IMG/VR virus record: IMGVR_UViG_3300030202_000422
Location: 1-58,619 of that record
Direction: 5' to 3' (one strand)
Origin: a virus
Length of the DNA: 58,619 nt
A program made the position numbers and the translations under genes. The notes beneath the pieces were generated by a model that was given only the letters and a program-made list of their open reading frames with translations, made no database searches and was not told the origin of the DNA. Shown in pieces: positions 22,724-31,288 of the stretch. Position 1 is the first letter of the stretch; each line of letters opens with the position of its first letter.

Positions 22724-23262
22724 TGAGTGTAGTAGGTAGGCATGAGCGCCTCTACAAGGTTATAGATGGCGAAGAATACAAGTTATGTGCACTTTGTAAG
22801 CAGTTCGTAGTGTTGGCTAACTGCACTTTAGGGAAAGTGAGGTTTGATGGACGTAGAAACTATGAAAATTGCAAACCGTGTGTAAACAAGAAAAGAAAAA
22901 TATATAGGCAAGCACCAAGACATAAAGAAGTAAAACGTGCTTGGGAAGCAGCCAACCGTGACAAAGTACGAGCGGGAAACAAGATCGCGTCTACTAAATA
23001 CATTCGCTCAGAAAAAGGGAAAGCCACTCGCGCTAAGTATAACGCTGCTCATGCAAAAAAACTAAGGGAAGATAACAGGCAATATAGTAAAGAGAAAGTA
23101 AAAAATATTTCAGACGCTTACGCTCGTCAAATGTTAGCTGTTTATAGCCCCTTAAAAGGTTCGCAGTTTTCCCAAGAAATTGTTGACGCTAAAAGAGAAC
23201 TAATAAAATTAAGAAGAGAACTTAAAGGAGACCAATATGAAAGACGTCGTAGAACTACGTAA
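22723..23262 (+). CDS. Zinc-finger protein resembling HNH N-terminal domains
   Basis: 179 aa. Cys22-x2-Cys25 and Cys50-x2-Cys53 form a likely zinc ribbon; in homing and other HNH endonucleases of phages a similar CxxC...DGR...CKxC module comes before the HNH domain. The rest is long, basic, helical (KRAWEAANRDKVRAG, YNAAHAKKLREDNRQYSKEK) and has no HNH motif, so it may be a DNA-binding relic or a distinct regulator. Starts in a TAATG overlap with the polymerase stop. Confidence 0.65.
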   Translation: MSVVGRHERLYKVIDGEEYKLCALCKQFVVLANCTLGKVRFDGRRNYENCKPCVNKKRKIYRQAPRHKEVKRAWEAANRDKVRAGNKIASTKYIRSEKGKATRAKYNAAHAKKLREDNRQYSKEKVKNISDAYARQMLAVYSPLKGSQFSQEIVDAKRELIKLRRELKGDQYERRRRTT

Positions 23263-23440
23263 GCACTTATCAGAAGTATTTGATGAGCTTCGTTCGGGTA
23301 GCATATCAGCTAACGAAGCCTCTGAACTAGCCAACATTGCTGGCAAGATGATTAACTCAGCTAAGGTACAGATGGAGTATCACGCACTACGCAAGGATGA
23401 GCCAAAAATAAAGTTCTTACACGTACAAGAAAAAGTTTGA
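23237..23440 (+). CDS. Conserved phage protein (67 aa)
   Basis: 67 aa, fully helical (LRKHLSEVFDELRSGSISANEASELANIAGKMINSAKVQMEYHALR). I recall similar short proteins next to replication genes in other phages (pattern ELR.G.I...EA.E..N.AGK.I...K...EY), function unknown. It overlaps the zinc-finger gene by 26 nt and has the ribosome site AAAGGAG. Confidence 0.75.
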   Translation: MKDVVELRKHLSEVFDELRSGSISANEASELANIAGKMINSAKVQMEYHALRKDEPKIKFLHVQEKV

Positions 23441-23446
23441 CGAGTA

Positions 23447-24115
23447 ATGAATGCTGCACCGTGGTCATTCAGTAAAATAAAATCGTTTCAACAATGCCCG
23501 AAGCAGTTTTATCACGAGAAGGTTATCAAGCAGTATCCGTTCAAGATGACAGCTGCTGTTCGATACGGCGACCAGTTTCATAGGGCTGCGGAGAAGTATG
23601 TACAGGGAGAAGAATTAGATAAACGGTTCGAGTTTGCAAAGCCCGCGTTGGACGCACTTAATGCCAAAGAGGGTAAGAAGTTATGTGAACATAGGATGGG
23701 ATTAACCAAGCGTTTGGAAGCTTGTAGTTTTTACGATCAGAATGTTTGGTTTCGTGGTATCGCAGACTTGCTGATTGTAAATGAAGAAGATAGAATGGCT
23801 TGGGTGGTAGATTACAAAACAGGTAAATCTGCCCGATATGCAGATAGAGGTCAGTTAGAACTGATGGCCCTGTCGGTGTTTAGGCACTTCCCTCAAGTGG
23901 AAAGTGTCAAAGCAGGTTTATTATTTGTAGTATGTAACGAGCTAATACGTGAAGAGTATGCTGTTACAGAACAAAAAAGGTTGTGGTCTAAGTGGCTAGA
24001 GGATTTTAGTTACATGAAAACAGCTTACAGTGACGAGATTTGGAACCCGAAACCAAGCGGATTGTGTCGGATGCACTGTCCGGTGATTGAGTGTTCTCAT
24101 AATGGGAGAAACTAA
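23447..24115 (+). CDS. Cas4/RecB-like PD-(D/E)XK nuclease with four cysteines
   Basis: 222 aa. The motif order is that of Cas4 and RecB-type exonucleases: Cys17 (FQQCPKQFY), His45 (GDQFHRAAEKY), Asp107 (GIADLL), Asp122-Tyr-Lys124 (VVDYKTGK), GQLELMAL, and a C-terminal Cys207, Cys211, Cys216 cluster. One early and three late cysteines are as in iron-sulfur nucleases, so a 4Fe-4S cluster is likely. It probably resects or processes DNA ends in phage recombination. Overlaps the next gene by one base. Confidence 0.88.
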   Translation: MNAAPWSFSKIKSFQQCPKQFYHEKVIKQYPFKMTAAVRYGDQFHRAAEKYVQGEELDKRFEFAKPALDALNAKEGKKLCEHRMGLTKRLEACSFYDQNVWFRGIADLLIVNEEDRMAWVVDYKTGKSARYADRGQLELMALSVFRHFPQVESVKAGLLFVVCNELIREEYAVTEQKRLWSKWLEDFSYMKTAYSDEIWNPKPSGLCRMHCPVIECSHNGRN

Positions 24116-24396
24116 TGCCATATAAGAATCCAAAAGATCGTAAGAAACAAGAGCCTGACAAGAAAGGTACGAAAGCTTTTAAAGATCGCATGGAGCGTCA
24201 GAAAGCCAGACGTAAAATGGATAAGGTTAGCAAGGATGCTAATAAGAATGGGGTGGCTGACAAACGTGAGGGGAAAGATGTCAGTCATAAGAAACCGTTA
24301 AGTAAGGGCGGCTCTAATAAAGATGGAGTAAAGGTAGAGAGTAGTAGTAAGAATCGCAGCCGTAATTATAAGAAACCAACACGGCGCACCAAATAG
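24115..24396 (+). CDS. Basic protein with HNH-like remnant
   Basis: 93 aa, about one third Lys/Arg. The C-terminal half reads DKREGKDVSHKKPLSKGG, then N..GV.VES...NRS, which resembles the beta-beta-alpha-metal core of small HNH proteins (H, then GG.N, then NR). The N-terminal half is basic coil. It may be a tiny HNH-type DNA-binding protein or nuclease; the spacing is shorter than standard HNH, so activity is doubtful. Confidence 0.6.
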   Translation: MPYKNPKDRKKQEPDKKGTKAFKDRMERQKARRKMDKVSKDANKNGVADKREGKDVSHKKPLSKGGSNKDGVKVESSSKNRSRNYKKPTRRTK

Positions 24397-24429
24397 ACCA
24401 AGGGTACTTACTTGCCCTGTTTAGCACGC

Positions 24430-24463
24430 GCCGTCCGTGTGGTCGAAGACGGCATAATTTTTT
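24430..24463 (+). terminator. Probable terminator or attenuator hairpin
   Basis: GCCGTC (24430-24435) pairs with GACGGC (24448-24453), followed by ATAATTTTTT. It lies between the basic protein gene and the 58-aa gene inside an otherwise continuous operon, so it would act as a partial terminator. Confidence 0.55.
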
Positions 24464-24472
24464 GGAGATCAA

Positions 24473-24649
24473 ATGGAATTAAAGAAAGCAGATGACTTTG
24501 ATAGTGAAGATCAGTTTGCGGCTTATACGCTAGAGATGTTTGTCGTATCTGAGATATGCAAAAAATCAGTAGCCGATCTGAATGACTTAGATGTAGCCAA
24601 AGCTAAACGTGTAGTCAAAACGAAAGGCGGTAGGCTTAGTTGGGTATGA
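24473..24649 (+). CDS. 58-aa acidic helical protein
   Basis: MELKKADDFDSEDQFAAYTLEMF... from ATG 24473 behind TTGGAGAT to TGA 24649. Helical, acidic first half and basic end (KAKRVVKTKGGRLSWV). Stop overlaps the SNF2 helicase start (ATGA), so it probably helps couple translation. Function unknown. Confidence 0.65.
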   Translation: MELKKADDFDSEDQFAAYTLEMFVVSEICKKSVADLNDLDVAKAKRVVKTKGGRLSWV

Positions 24650-26181
24650 AAGTTATAGATAACAAAGCTCTTTTGCTACGACTACGCCAGCCTGAAAAAG
24701 TAACTGATGTAATACCTAAGAGTAAGTTGTTACCTGATAACCAAGTCTTAGTTAATTGGGGCGTCGAAGAAACACACGTTTTACGAAATCTAAACATCAA
24801 AGCCCCATCACCGATTGAACGAGACTACCAGTGGACAGGTAAATACAAACCGTTTGAACACCAAAAAACCACTTCTTCTTTCTTTACATTGAACAGGAGA
24901 GCGTTCTGCTTTAATGAACAAGGTACTGGTAAGACCGCCAGTGCAATCTGGGCTGCTGATTATCTGATGAACAAAGGCAGGATCAATCGCGCATTAGTTA
25001 TATGTCCATTATCGATTATGGTGAGTGCGTGGAGAAACGATCTGTTTAATTTTGCTATGCATCGCACAGTGAGCGTGGCTTACGGCGCTGCTAGACAACG
25101 TGAAAAGGTCATACGTGACGGCGCTGAGTTTGTAATTATTAATTATGACGGTGTGGAGATCGTGCAAGATGTTATAGCTGAGGGTGGCTTTGATCTGATT
25201 ATTATTGACGAAGCAACGCATTATAAGAATGTACAGACGAACCGTTGGAAGACACTTAACAAACTCATAACAGGTTCTACGTGGGTATGGTTGATGACCG
25301 GAACGCCTGCTGCACAAAGTCCTCTTGATGCTTACGGTCTAGCCAAACTAGCAGACGCTAAATCAGTACCACGTTTTTTCGGATCGTTTCGTGATCAGGT
25401 CATGGTAAAAGTTAGTAAATTCAAATGGGTTCCTAAGCCAGAAGCGACTGAGATTGTGTTTGATGCTATGCAACCTGCCATACGGTTCACTAAGAAAGAG
25501 TGTTTGGATCTACCAGATATTGTTTATACCAAGCGTGAAGTTGAATTGACTCGACAGCAAAACAAATATTACAAAGAACTGAAAGATAGAATGATTACTC
25601 AGGCTGCTGGAGAACAAGTCTCGGCTGCTAACGCTGCGGTAAATATGAACAAGCTTCTTCAAATATCGGCAGGTGTTGTCTATACAGATAACGGTCAGTC
25701 GTTGGAGTTTGATATTAAGTATCGCTATAAGGTGTTACGTGAAGTAATCAACGAAGCCAGCAAAAAAGTGTTGGTATTTGCACCGTTTAAAAACGTGATT
25801 GATGTGTTGGTAGATAAGCTACGCAACGATGGCATAACGACTGAGATGATTCGTGGTGATGTCACAGCATCACAGAGGACTCTTATATTTAAACAGTTTC
25901 AAGAAAACCCAGACCCTAAGATTCTGGTGATTCAACCTCAAGCCGCTGCACATGGTGTTACGTTGACCGCTGCTGACACGATTGTTTGGTGGGGGCCAAC
26001 AAGCTCTGTCGAAACTTATGCACAAGCTAATGCTCGTATCCATAGAGCAGGGCAAGACCATAAATGTACGGTGATTCAGTTACAAGGATCTCACGTAGAA
26101 AAACGTGTTTACGAACTATTAGATAATAAACTAGATACTCATACAAAAATTATCGATTTATACAAAGAAATACTTGCATAA
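24646..26181 (+). CDS. SNF2-family DEAD/DEAH helicase
   Basis: 511 aa from ATG 24646 in the ATGA overlap; a TTG two codons earlier is less likely. Motif I NEQGTGKT (Lys96), motif II DEATH (188-192), motif III LMTGTP, motif V region AAAHGVTLTAAD and motif VI ARIHRAGQ (Arg467 second arginine). The Q-A-x-x-R-x-H-R-x-G-Q ending is typical of SNF2/Rad54-like ATPases that translocate on duplex DNA. In phages such genes sit in replication/recombination modules. C-terminal region complete. Confidence 0.92.
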   Translation: MKVIDNKALLLRLRQPEKVTDVIPKSKLLPDNQVLVNWGVEETHVLRNLNIKAPSPIERDYQWTGKYKPFEHQKTTSSFFTLNRRAFCFNEQGTGKTASAIWAADYLMNKGRINRALVICPLSIMVSAWRNDLFNFAMHRTVSVAYGAARQREKVIRDGAEFVIINYDGVEIVQDVIAEGGFDLIIIDEATHYKNVQTNRWKTLNKLITGSTWVWLMTGTPAAQSPLDAYGLAKLADAKSVPRFFGSFRDQVMVKVSKFKWVPKPEATEIVFDAMQPAIRFTKKECLDLPDIVYTKREVELTRQQNKYYKELKDRMITQAAGEQVSAANAAVNMNKLLQISAGVVYTDNGQSLEFDIKYRYKVLREVINEASKKVLVFAPFKNVIDVLVDKLRNDGITTEMIRGDVTASQRTLIFKQFQENPDPKILVIQPQAAAHGVTLTAADTIVWWGPTSSVETYAQANARIHRAGQDHKCTVIQLQGSHVEKRVYELLDNKLDTHTKIIDLYKEILA

Positions 26182-26202
26182 GTTATAAAAAAACACGATA
26201 CT
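26174..26202 (+). promoter_or_regulatory. Internal promoter after the helicase gene
   Basis: TTGCAT (26174-26179), 17-bp spacer, GATACT (26197-26202). It overlaps the helicase stop codon and would serve the 26229 gene and onward. The inverted repeat GCACTCCT/AGGAG(AG)TGC at 26203-26226 just downstream covers the ribosome site. Confidence 0.5.
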
Positions 26203-26228
26203 GCACTCCTCAGTCAAAGGAGAGTGCT

Positions 26229-26630
26229 ATGACTGATGCATTAGATGTATCAAAACTCACAAAAGTCTTTATTAAAATTAGAGACGAAAGAAAACGAATC
26301 GCGGATGACTTTAACAAACGCGATGGAGAGCTTGCTGGAAAGCAAGACACAATTAAGAGTGCGCTGCTGAATCATCTGCAAGAGCAGAACATCGACAGCA
26401 TAAAAACTGGCGAAGGCACGTTCTTTAGATCTACAAAGCAAAAGTATTGGACGAGTGATTGGTCCTCGATGTACGAATTCGTTATAGAGAACCAAGTGCC
26501 TGATCTTTTGGAGAAACGACTGCATCAAACAAATATGAAGCAGTATCTGGAAGATAACCCTGACCTTCTGCCGAAAGGATTGAATGTGGATTCTGAGTAC
26601 ACTTTGTCTATAAGGAAGCCAAAAAAATGA
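26229..26630 (+). CDS. Conserved phage protein in replication module
   Basis: 133 aa. An N-terminal coiled coil (IRDERKRIADDFNKRDGELAGKQ) leads into a conserved part: GEGTFFRSTKQKYWTSDWSSMYEFV, then LLEKRLHQTNMKQYLEDNP..LP.GLNVDSEY..SIRKP. I recall this pattern in many phages close to recombination or SSB genes, without proven function. AGGAGAG ribosome site. Overlaps the HTH gene by 4 nt. Confidence 0.8.
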   Translation: MTDALDVSKLTKVFIKIRDERKRIADDFNKRDGELAGKQDTIKSALLNHLQEQNIDSIKTGEGTFFRSTKQKYWTSDWSSMYEFVIENQVPDLLEKRLHQTNMKQYLEDNPDLLPKGLNVDSEYTLSIRKPKK

Positions 26631-26902
26631 TGAAGGACGTAATCGAAGGACAACTGGTTCCAATAGAAGATGTCGCAAAACACTTCAAGGTGTCGCTATC
26701 TACGACTAGAAAGTGGGTTAGAGATGGTGACATACCAGAAAACCTGTACGTGAAGATCGGTAAGACCTATCGGTTTGATCTAGCAGGTATATCTAAGGCA
26801 CTGCTCGCTAGATCAAGTGTGGATTCAACCACAGAAGAAGATACAGGGGTAACAGACTTGCTAGATAGTTGGGCCGAAGAAGATTTAGATGGCGATGTAT
26901 GA
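26627..26902 (+). CDS. Excisionase/MerR-type helix-turn-helix protein
   Basis: 91 aa. Residues 10-55 have the winged-HTH pattern of excisionase-like proteins: LVPIEDVAKHFKVSLSTTRKWVRDGDIP...VKIGKTYRFDLAGI. The C-terminal tail is acidic. No integrase gene is seen in the window, so this is more likely a transcription or replication regulator than an excisionase. Starts in an ATGA overlap and ends in another with the next gene. Confidence 0.82.
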   Translation: MMKDVIEGQLVPIEDVAKHFKVSLSTTRKWVRDGDIPENLYVKIGKTYRFDLAGISKALLARSSVDSTTEEDTGVTDLLDSWAEEDLDGDV

Positions 26903-27561
26903 ATCGAATCAGCATACGAGGTGGGGTGTTCAACGGCATACCCACGGACACGGACACGCAGATAAAAGTAGTTATTTTAAATGCTGCAAATGTCGCAAGA
27001 TCGTACTATTCTGATGAGTTCAGTGTTGACAGTTTTCAGCATCCTACCTGTTGGAGTGTTGACACGCAGAGACCTGCTATCGAGGTATTGGAGTCGCGCA
27101 TACAAAGCGCGAGGTGCATTGACTGCACTCAAAATATCAGGGGATCTGCGAAGGGTGGAATTGGTAGAGCTTGTAGGTATTTTCAGCTTCTCGCAGTAGC
27201 TGAAGAACATGACCTCAGAACAGTTTACAGACTGCAAGTTCCATCCGCTTCGGTTTTTGGTAAGGGTAATAGGGACAATAAAATGTCCTTAGAGGGGTAC
27301 GCTAGGTTTTTACAAAAGCATGGCACGCCCCCGGCAGCGGTTGTCACTCGGATATTTTTCGATGACATAAGCACGATGCCCAAGATCTGTTTTGATGCAG
27401 ATAGGGCTTTGGCAGAAAAGGAGCTTGATGAGGTTAGGGGGATGATTAACCATCCAGATGCGTTGGAAGCGATAACTTTCAGTGTGACCTCCCATAACTT
27501 ATCACCCTTTTCTATAGTAGACGGTGGTTTTGTTTTTAATGATGGAGATCATAATGGCTGA
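26899..27561 (+). CDS. Zinc-binding protein of the replication module
   Basis: 220 aa from ATG 26899 (MNRISIRGG) in an ATGA overlap; the longer in-frame version starts within the HTH gene and has no ribosome site. Cys51, Cys73, Cys76 and Cys92 in the setting HPTC...CIDC...GSAKGGIGRACRYFQ look like a zinc site, a pattern I recall from phage proteins near SSB genes. The C-terminal half is mixed alpha/beta. It overlaps the SSB-like gene by 8 nt, suggesting common function in DNA replication or repair. Confidence 0.75.
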   Translation: MNRISIRGGVFNGIPTDTDTQIKVVILNAANVARSYYSDEFSVDSFQHPTCWSVDTQRPAIEVLESRIQSARCIDCTQNIRGSAKGGIGRACRYFQLLAVAEEHDLRTVYRLQVPSASVFGKGNRDNKMSLEGYARFLQKHGTPPAAVVTRIFFDDISTMPKICFDADRALAEKELDEVRGMINHPDALEAITFSVTSHNLSPFSIVDGGFVFNDGDHNG

Positions 27562-28282
27562 AGATATAAACAAATACGTGATACCTAGCGCAGAAGTGCT
27601 ATACCCACGTATCGATCAGACGTATCGGTTCGATACAACTGCAAACCAATCAGTACCATGCGGCGTTTTGGAGGATGGTGCGGAGTACAGCTTGAGTTTT
27701 AAGTTACCCAAAGCGGAAGCAGTAAAACTCTTCAAAGCTATGAAAGCGTATTACGATGTGAAGAAAGAGAAAAGCTGGCCTGACAAATTTCCTAATCCGT
27801 TTAAGGAGCAGGAAGATGGTTTGTGGTTGGGTAAAGCTAAACTCAAAGGGGCGTTTGGCAAGGATGCAAGTCGCAAACCTTTGCAATTCGACTCTAATAA
27901 CACTCCGCTTGGTGAGAACTTCAAACTCACGAGTGGTAGTGTAGCTAACATTCAAATCTCTTTTGTTCCTTATAACATAAGTGGTAATGGTGTTAGCTTG
28001 AGATTGGGCGCGGTACAAGTGCTCAAGTACACTCCTCTACAAACTAGATCCCCATTTGAAGCCGTTGATGGTGGCTTCGTAGTGGATGATGCTAGTCCTT
28101 TTGAGGCCGTTGATTCTGGATCACCTGACACCCTAGATCCTTTTGAAGAAGCGGAACAGGCTGAAGAGCCTGCTGAAGAACTTGTAGAGGAGCCAAAAAA
28201 GAAGGCCGTTAAGAAGTCTGCTCCTGCACCGAAAAAAGACTCTGACGATCTTAGCTCGTTAATCGACGAATGGGACGATTAA
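27554..28282 (+). CDS. Single-stranded DNA-binding protein (T7 gp2.5-like)
   Basis: 242 aa from ATG 27554 behind GGAGAT. The first 170 residues form a beta-rich domain with aromatic and basic residues (YRFDTTANQSVPCG, GLWLGKAKLKGAFGKDASRKP, NIQISFVPYNISGNGVSLRLGAVQV), like the OB-fold SSBs of T7-type phages. Then comes a Glu/Ala-rich linker, a basic patch (KKKAVKKSAPAPKK) and the acidic tip DDLSSLIDEWDD, which resembles the partner-binding tails of SSBs. It would coat DNA for the polymerase and primase-helicase. Confidence 0.75.
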   Translation: MAEDINKYVIPSAEVLYPRIDQTYRFDTTANQSVPCGVLEDGAEYSLSFKLPKAEAVKLFKAMKAYYDVKKEKSWPDKFPNPFKEQEDGLWLGKAKLKGAFGKDASRKPLQFDSNNTPLGENFKLTSGSVANIQISFVPYNISGNGVSLRLGAVQVLKYTPLQTRSPFEAVDGGFVVDDASPFEAVDSGSPDTLDPFEEAEQAEEPAEELVEEPKKKAVKKSAPAPKKDSDDLSSLIDEWDD

Positions 28283-28304
28283 GTTTATCGAGGTATAACG
28301 AGTT

Positions 28305-28384
28305 ACATCACGGCTAGGTTCGTGTGGTTTCGACCGAAAAGGGTGGGGTTTTGATGTCCTCTTAACCTACCCCTGCCGTGATGT
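28305..28384 (+). ncRNA. Structured leader before the primase-helicase gene
   Basis: Perfect 10-bp outer stem (ACATCACGGC 28305-28314 with GCCGTGATGT 28375-28384), a 6-bp inner stem (TAGGTT 28315-28320 with AACCTA 28364-28369) separated by a 5-nt bulge CCCCT, and a 43-nt inner region that can fold further (GGTTTCGACC). It lies 19 nt before the start codon and has only a short T run, so it is more likely a leader or processing structure than a plain terminator. Known riboswitch classes were not recognised. Confidence 0.6.
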
Positions 28385-28402
28385 CTTTATTAGGTGCAAC
28401 AC

Positions 28403-31288
28403 ATGGATACAAGAGTTTTCTTGAGGAGACTGCTACCGCAAGAGGGATACTACGTCCTTTGGTGTAATAGCAAAAAGCTAAAACGGCATAAGCAATACTC
28501 GTTTGAGACAGTAGATGAGTTAGCAGATGCAGCCGAACAAGCCGATGCAGATGGGTGGGATGCCTATTTTGCAATGAGTAATTTTGACAGTGTGAACACT
28601 CGTAAGGCAGTTAACTCTAAACAAATACGTTCTTTCTTTTTAGATTTGGATTGTGGACCGAGTAAGCCCCACGCCACACAAGCAGACGCTATAAAAGATC
28701 TTATACAGTTCTGCACTGTTACCGAAATACCCAAACCCCTTGCCGTAAATTCTGGCAGGGGAGTACACGTTTACTGGCCTCTTACTGAATCGGTAAGCAT
28801 AAGAGAATGGAAACCTGTCGCAGAGGCATTTAAGAAGCTCTGCAAAGAAAAGAAGTTTGAGATAGATACCGCCGTACCTGCTGATGCAGCGCGAGTATTA
28901 CGTGTTCTACACACACGCAACCATAAACCAGACCCCCCTGCACCAGTAGAGCTTATCGGCAAAGATATAGAGCCGATTAGTTTTGATTTTTTCGCGTCGA
29001 AAGTTGGTGTGGATACGATAACAGTTCCCACAAAAACAGCTCCCCCTACGAAAAACGAACCTGAGCAGGGTAGCGCAGAAGCGTTTGCGGAGTTTATGCA
29101 GAACAGCCGTGAGTATGTATTTAAAAACATATTGTCGAAAACAAAGGCTGGTAAAGGCTGTCAGCAACTGCAATTAATAATGACAGACCAAGAGAATACG
29201 ACCGAACCGATGTGGCGTGCAGGGTTGTCGATTGCAAAGTTTTGTGAAGATGGTGAAAAAGCAGCGCACATACTATCTAAAAAGCACCCTGAGTATGTGC
29301 CACAACTAACCGAAGAAAAGATGGAGTTAGTAAAAGGCCCATATCGGTGTGCTACGTTTGATGAGAACAACCCTCATGTATGTATAGAGTGTCCGAATTG
29401 GGGAAAGATAAAGTCACCAATCTCGCTGGGTGGTCAATACAAAGAGTTTGATAAAGATAACCCTACTCATACTCACGATGACGAAGACGCTACCGTAGAA
29501 AGTATGAGCGCGTTGATAGACGAGACACCAGAACAAGTTATACCTAACTATCCAAGACCGTATTTTCGCGGGGCGAATGGAGGTGTGTTTTACAGGGAGA
29601 CAAAATCGGATGGCGATGTAGATGAAGCAATGGTGTACCACAACGACATTTACGTAACCCGAAGAATGCACGATGTAGAAGCTGGAGAGGCAGTTGTAGT
29701 AAAGTTACACTTGCCTGTAGATGGTATAAGAGAGTTTACAATACCTCTTACGGCACTGACTTCGAGAGAAGAGTTCCGCAAACAAATGGCAATGGTCGGC
29801 GTTGCTCAATTAGATCTTACTGGATTAATGAAATATATGACTGCATGGGTAAATGAATTACAAGCTAAGGTTGTGGCTGATATAGCGCACAGACAATACG
29901 GTTGGACAGATGACGAATGCACAGCTTTTGTCGTAGGTGAAAAAGAAATTAGGGGGAACGAAATATCGTATAACCCCCCTACAGTAGCCACTGCACAGAC
30001 CTTTCCATACTTTGAACCAAAAGGCACGTTAGATGGGTGGCGTAATATGGCTAACTTCTATACGTCCAGAGAAGGTATGGAGATGCATCAATACATTGTT
30101 TGCACTGCTTTCGGGTCTCCACTTATGCAGTTCCTACCTCAGAACTGCTGCACTCTGCATATGTTTGACAAGGATGGCGGTGCAGGTAAGACCGCTGCAA
30201 TGAAAGTAGCAGCATCCGTCTGGGGTCACTTCAAGGCTTGTATGACAGCGGAGAAAGATACAACCGCGTTCAAGATGAATAGAGGTGAGACGTTACATAA
30301 TCTACCTTTATACATTGACGAACTTACAAACACAGAAAAGAAGTATATGAGTGACCTTGCCTACCAACTAACAAGTGGAGAGCAGCGAGGGCGTATGAGT
30401 CCTAACTCTAATGTGGAGCGTACAACTGGCAAACCGTGGAAGCTACTCTGCTGTAGTACAGGTAACATGAGCGCCATAGAAAAAATATCACTATTCAAAG
30501 CAGCGCCTAAAGCGGAAGCGCAGCGTATATTAGAATGTAGAGCACAACAGGTGTTTACTTCTTCTGGTGAAAAGTCATTAACAGATGAGTTTGAAGGGCA
30601 TATCGAGGCACACTACGGTCATGCTGGCCCTATATTTATACAGTATGTGATCAACAATCTGGAGACCGTTAAAACTTTCTTACGTGAAGTGCAGCAAAAA
30701 GTGGATCGCGCTGCTGATCTAAAAGCAGAGAATAGGTATTGGTCGGCAGGTGTGGCGTGTTCTCTTACAGGTGGACTCATAGCCAGTAAGTTAGGTTTAG
30801 TTAATTATGATAACCAAGCTCTATTTAGGTGGAGTATTGACCTGCTGAAGAAGAGTAAAGTACACATAAAAGAATTGGGTGGCTCGGCACAACAGACGCT
30901 AATCGATTATATAATGGAGCACTACGGTGCGTTTTTAATAATTAAAAGCACTGAAGACCTACGAAAAACCCCAGAAGGTAACGCTATGCCTGTGCCTGAT
31001 GCGCTATCACACCTAGTTCGTCCCGATTGGACACCTAGAGTGGCTATGGTGGGTAGGTATGAAACCGATACTAAGAAGGTATACCTGACACCAGCACCGC
31101 TAAAACAGTGGTGTGGGGAGAGGCAAATTAACTACACAGCATTCGTGCAAGAGCTAAAAGAAAAGATGAATGCTAAACGCACTAAAGTACGGTTGGGTAC
31201 AGGTACGCCAATAGATTTGATTCCTTCGCACGTTATTGTTGTTGATTGTGACATTGAAGCAAAAGATGAAATCCCCATAGATGAGTGA
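28403..31288 (+). CDS. Primase-helicase (AEP-like primase plus DUF927-like ATPase)
   Basis: 961 aa from ATG 28403, with TTAGGTG as ribosome site; a GTG three codons earlier has none. The primase part has the archaeo-eukaryotic primase signature: DLD at 81-83 (FFLDLDCG), SGRGVHVYW at 117-125 with His122, and DTAVPADAARVLRV with conserved Arg. The C-terminal half has Walker A DGGAGKT (591-597) and Walker B LYIDEL (Asp639-Glu640), as in DUF927-type phage helicases. It would unwind and prime the genome for the family-A polymerase. Confidence 0.9.
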   Translation: MDTRVFLRRLLPQEGYYVLWCNSKKLKRHKQYSFETVDELADAAEQADADGWDAYFAMSNFDSVNTRKAVNSKQIRSFFLDLDCGPSKPHATQADAIKDLIQFCTVTEIPKPLAVNSGRGVHVYWPLTESVSIREWKPVAEAFKKLCKEKKFEIDTAVPADAARVLRVLHTRNHKPDPPAPVELIGKDIEPISFDFFASKVGVDTITVPTKTAPPTKNEPEQGSAEAFAEFMQNSREYVFKNILSKTKAGKGCQQLQLIMTDQENTTEPMWRAGLSIAKFCEDGEKAAHILSKKHPEYVPQLTEEKMELVKGPYRCATFDENNPHVCIECPNWGKIKSPISLGGQYKEFDKDNPTHTHDDEDATVESMSALIDETPEQVIPNYPRPYFRGANGGVFYRETKSDGDVDEAMVYHNDIYVTRRMHDVEAGEAVVVKLHLPVDGIREFTIPLTALTSREEFRKQMAMVGVAQLDLTGLMKYMTAWVNELQAKVVADIAHRQYGWTDDECTAFVVGEKEIRGNEISYNPPTVATAQTFPYFEPKGTLDGWRNMANFYTSREGMEMHQYIVCTAFGSPLMQFLPQNCCTLHMFDKDGGAGKTAAMKVAASVWGHFKACMTAEKDTTAFKMNRGETLHNLPLYIDELTNTEKKYMSDLAYQLTSGEQRGRMSPNSNVERTTGKPWKLLCCSTGNMSAIEKISLFKAAPKAEAQRILECRAQQVFTSSGEKSLTDEFEGHIEAHYGHAGPIFIQYVINNLETVKTFLREVQQKVDRAADLKAENRYWSAGVACSLTGGLIASKLGLVNYDNQALFRWSIDLLKKSKVHIKELGGSAQQTLIDYIMEHYGAFLIIKSTEDLRKTPEGNAMPVPDALSHLVRPDWTPRVAMVGRYETDTKKVYLTPAPLKQWCGERQINYTAFVQELKEKMNAKRTKVRLGTGTPIDLIPSHVIVVDCDIEAKDEIPIDE

